A DNA stretch of 11,098 nt from assembly GCA_014523525.1 (NCBI GenBank), contig JAATVL010000142.1, positions 1-11,098 on the forward strand. Reading direction: 5' to 3'. Of the stretch, positions 11,071 to 11,098 are shown piece after piece (positions within the stretch are counted from its first letter, which is position 1; every line of letters begins with the position of its first letter). Position numbers and translations under genes: made by a program. The notes beneath the pieces are model-generated. The model did not search any database. It was not told where the DNA came from and was given only the letters and a program-made list of their open reading frames with translations. This stretch comes from Nitrososphaerales archaeon TH703. Lineage in GTDB: Archaea; Thermoproteota; Nitrososphaeria; Nitrososphaerales; Nitrososphaeraceae.

Positions 11071-11098
11071 AACGAACAAGGATACTAGTCTTGACAAA
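11071..11098. repeat. Copy 2 of the 28-base repeat, cut by the window end
   Basis: 26 of 28 bases match 9022-9049 in the same orientation, 2,049 bases away. Everything to the right is outside the window. Confidence 0.7.
11085..11098 (-). CDS. Probable C-terminus of the second copy of the ...CQD gene (partial)
   Basis: Read on the minus strand the edge gives ...(TT) TGT CAA GAC TAG, that is ...CQD and stop, the same end as the frame at 9036-9143. The single difference in the codons is silent (CAG to CAA). Only the last three full codons and the stop are visible, so this depends wholly on the repeat match. Confidence 0.3.

Noticed and set aside
1..11098. CRISPR array, tRNA, rRNA or intact transposase
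   Set aside because: I found no regularly spaced repeats, no cloverleaf with the T-loop consensus, no rRNA-like block and no intact transposase frame with terminal inverted repeats.

Overview
The window is AT-rich (roughly one third G+C by eye) and reads as archaeal. Several genes have a TATA-like box about 26 bases before, or just before, the start codon, which suggests leaderless or short-leader transcripts. Small zinc-ribbon, winged-helix and secreted proteins are common, and class III (PhaE/PhaC) polyhydroxyalkanoate synthase genes are present. The combination fits a low-GC Nitrososphaeria (Thaumarchaeota) genome of the Nitrososphaerales, perhaps close to Candidatus Nitrosocosmicus. That placement is inference from composition and gene content, not from a marker gene.

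Positions 1-3009 form a polyhydroxyalkanoate (PHA) island. A probable tail of an upstream gene (1-59) is followed by a serine alpha/beta-hydrolase (170-994). Twenty-one bases later comes a small protein joining a phasin-like helical N-terminus to an AbrB/SpoVT-type domain (1016-1324). Facing them on the minus strand are phaE (2464-3009) and phaC (1385-2443), 20 bases apart. PhaC has the C144/D297/H326 triad in class III spacing. Synthase, activator subunit, granule or regulatory protein and a possible depolymerase together make a compact PHA module. The gap upstream of phaE (3010-3241) carries two adjacent palindromes.

Positions 3242-4958 hold small genes: a double zinc-ribbon protein, an unknown 90-residue protein, a 54-residue two-helix membrane protein (4123-4287, minus), and two convergent secreted cysteine-containing proteins (4432-4665 plus, 4731-4958 minus).

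Positions 4959-7500 are mostly a gene graveyard. I read the end of a PQQ-dependent sugar dehydrogenase-like gene (about 5770-6032, plus), an RTX/hemolysin-type calcium-binding repeat gene with internal stops (6073-6387, minus), and perhaps the start of a PRC-barrel-like gene (5662-5769). Two small genes look alive or nearly so: a helical protein at 6506-6679 that appears frameshifted near its start, and a 32-residue membrane protein at 7164-7262 with a textbook TATA box.

Positions 7515-10712 hold a winged-helix regulator, a small hydrophilic protein with a good Shine-Dalgarno site, a zinc-ribbon protein, a stand-alone CheY-like receiver and a four-helix membrane protein, separated by long AT-rich gaps. 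A G+C-richer block at 9022-9150 has an edge that recurs, 26 of 28 bases identical, at the end of the window (11071-11098). It appears to be the 3' end of a duplicated minus-strand gene or element that continues beyond the window.
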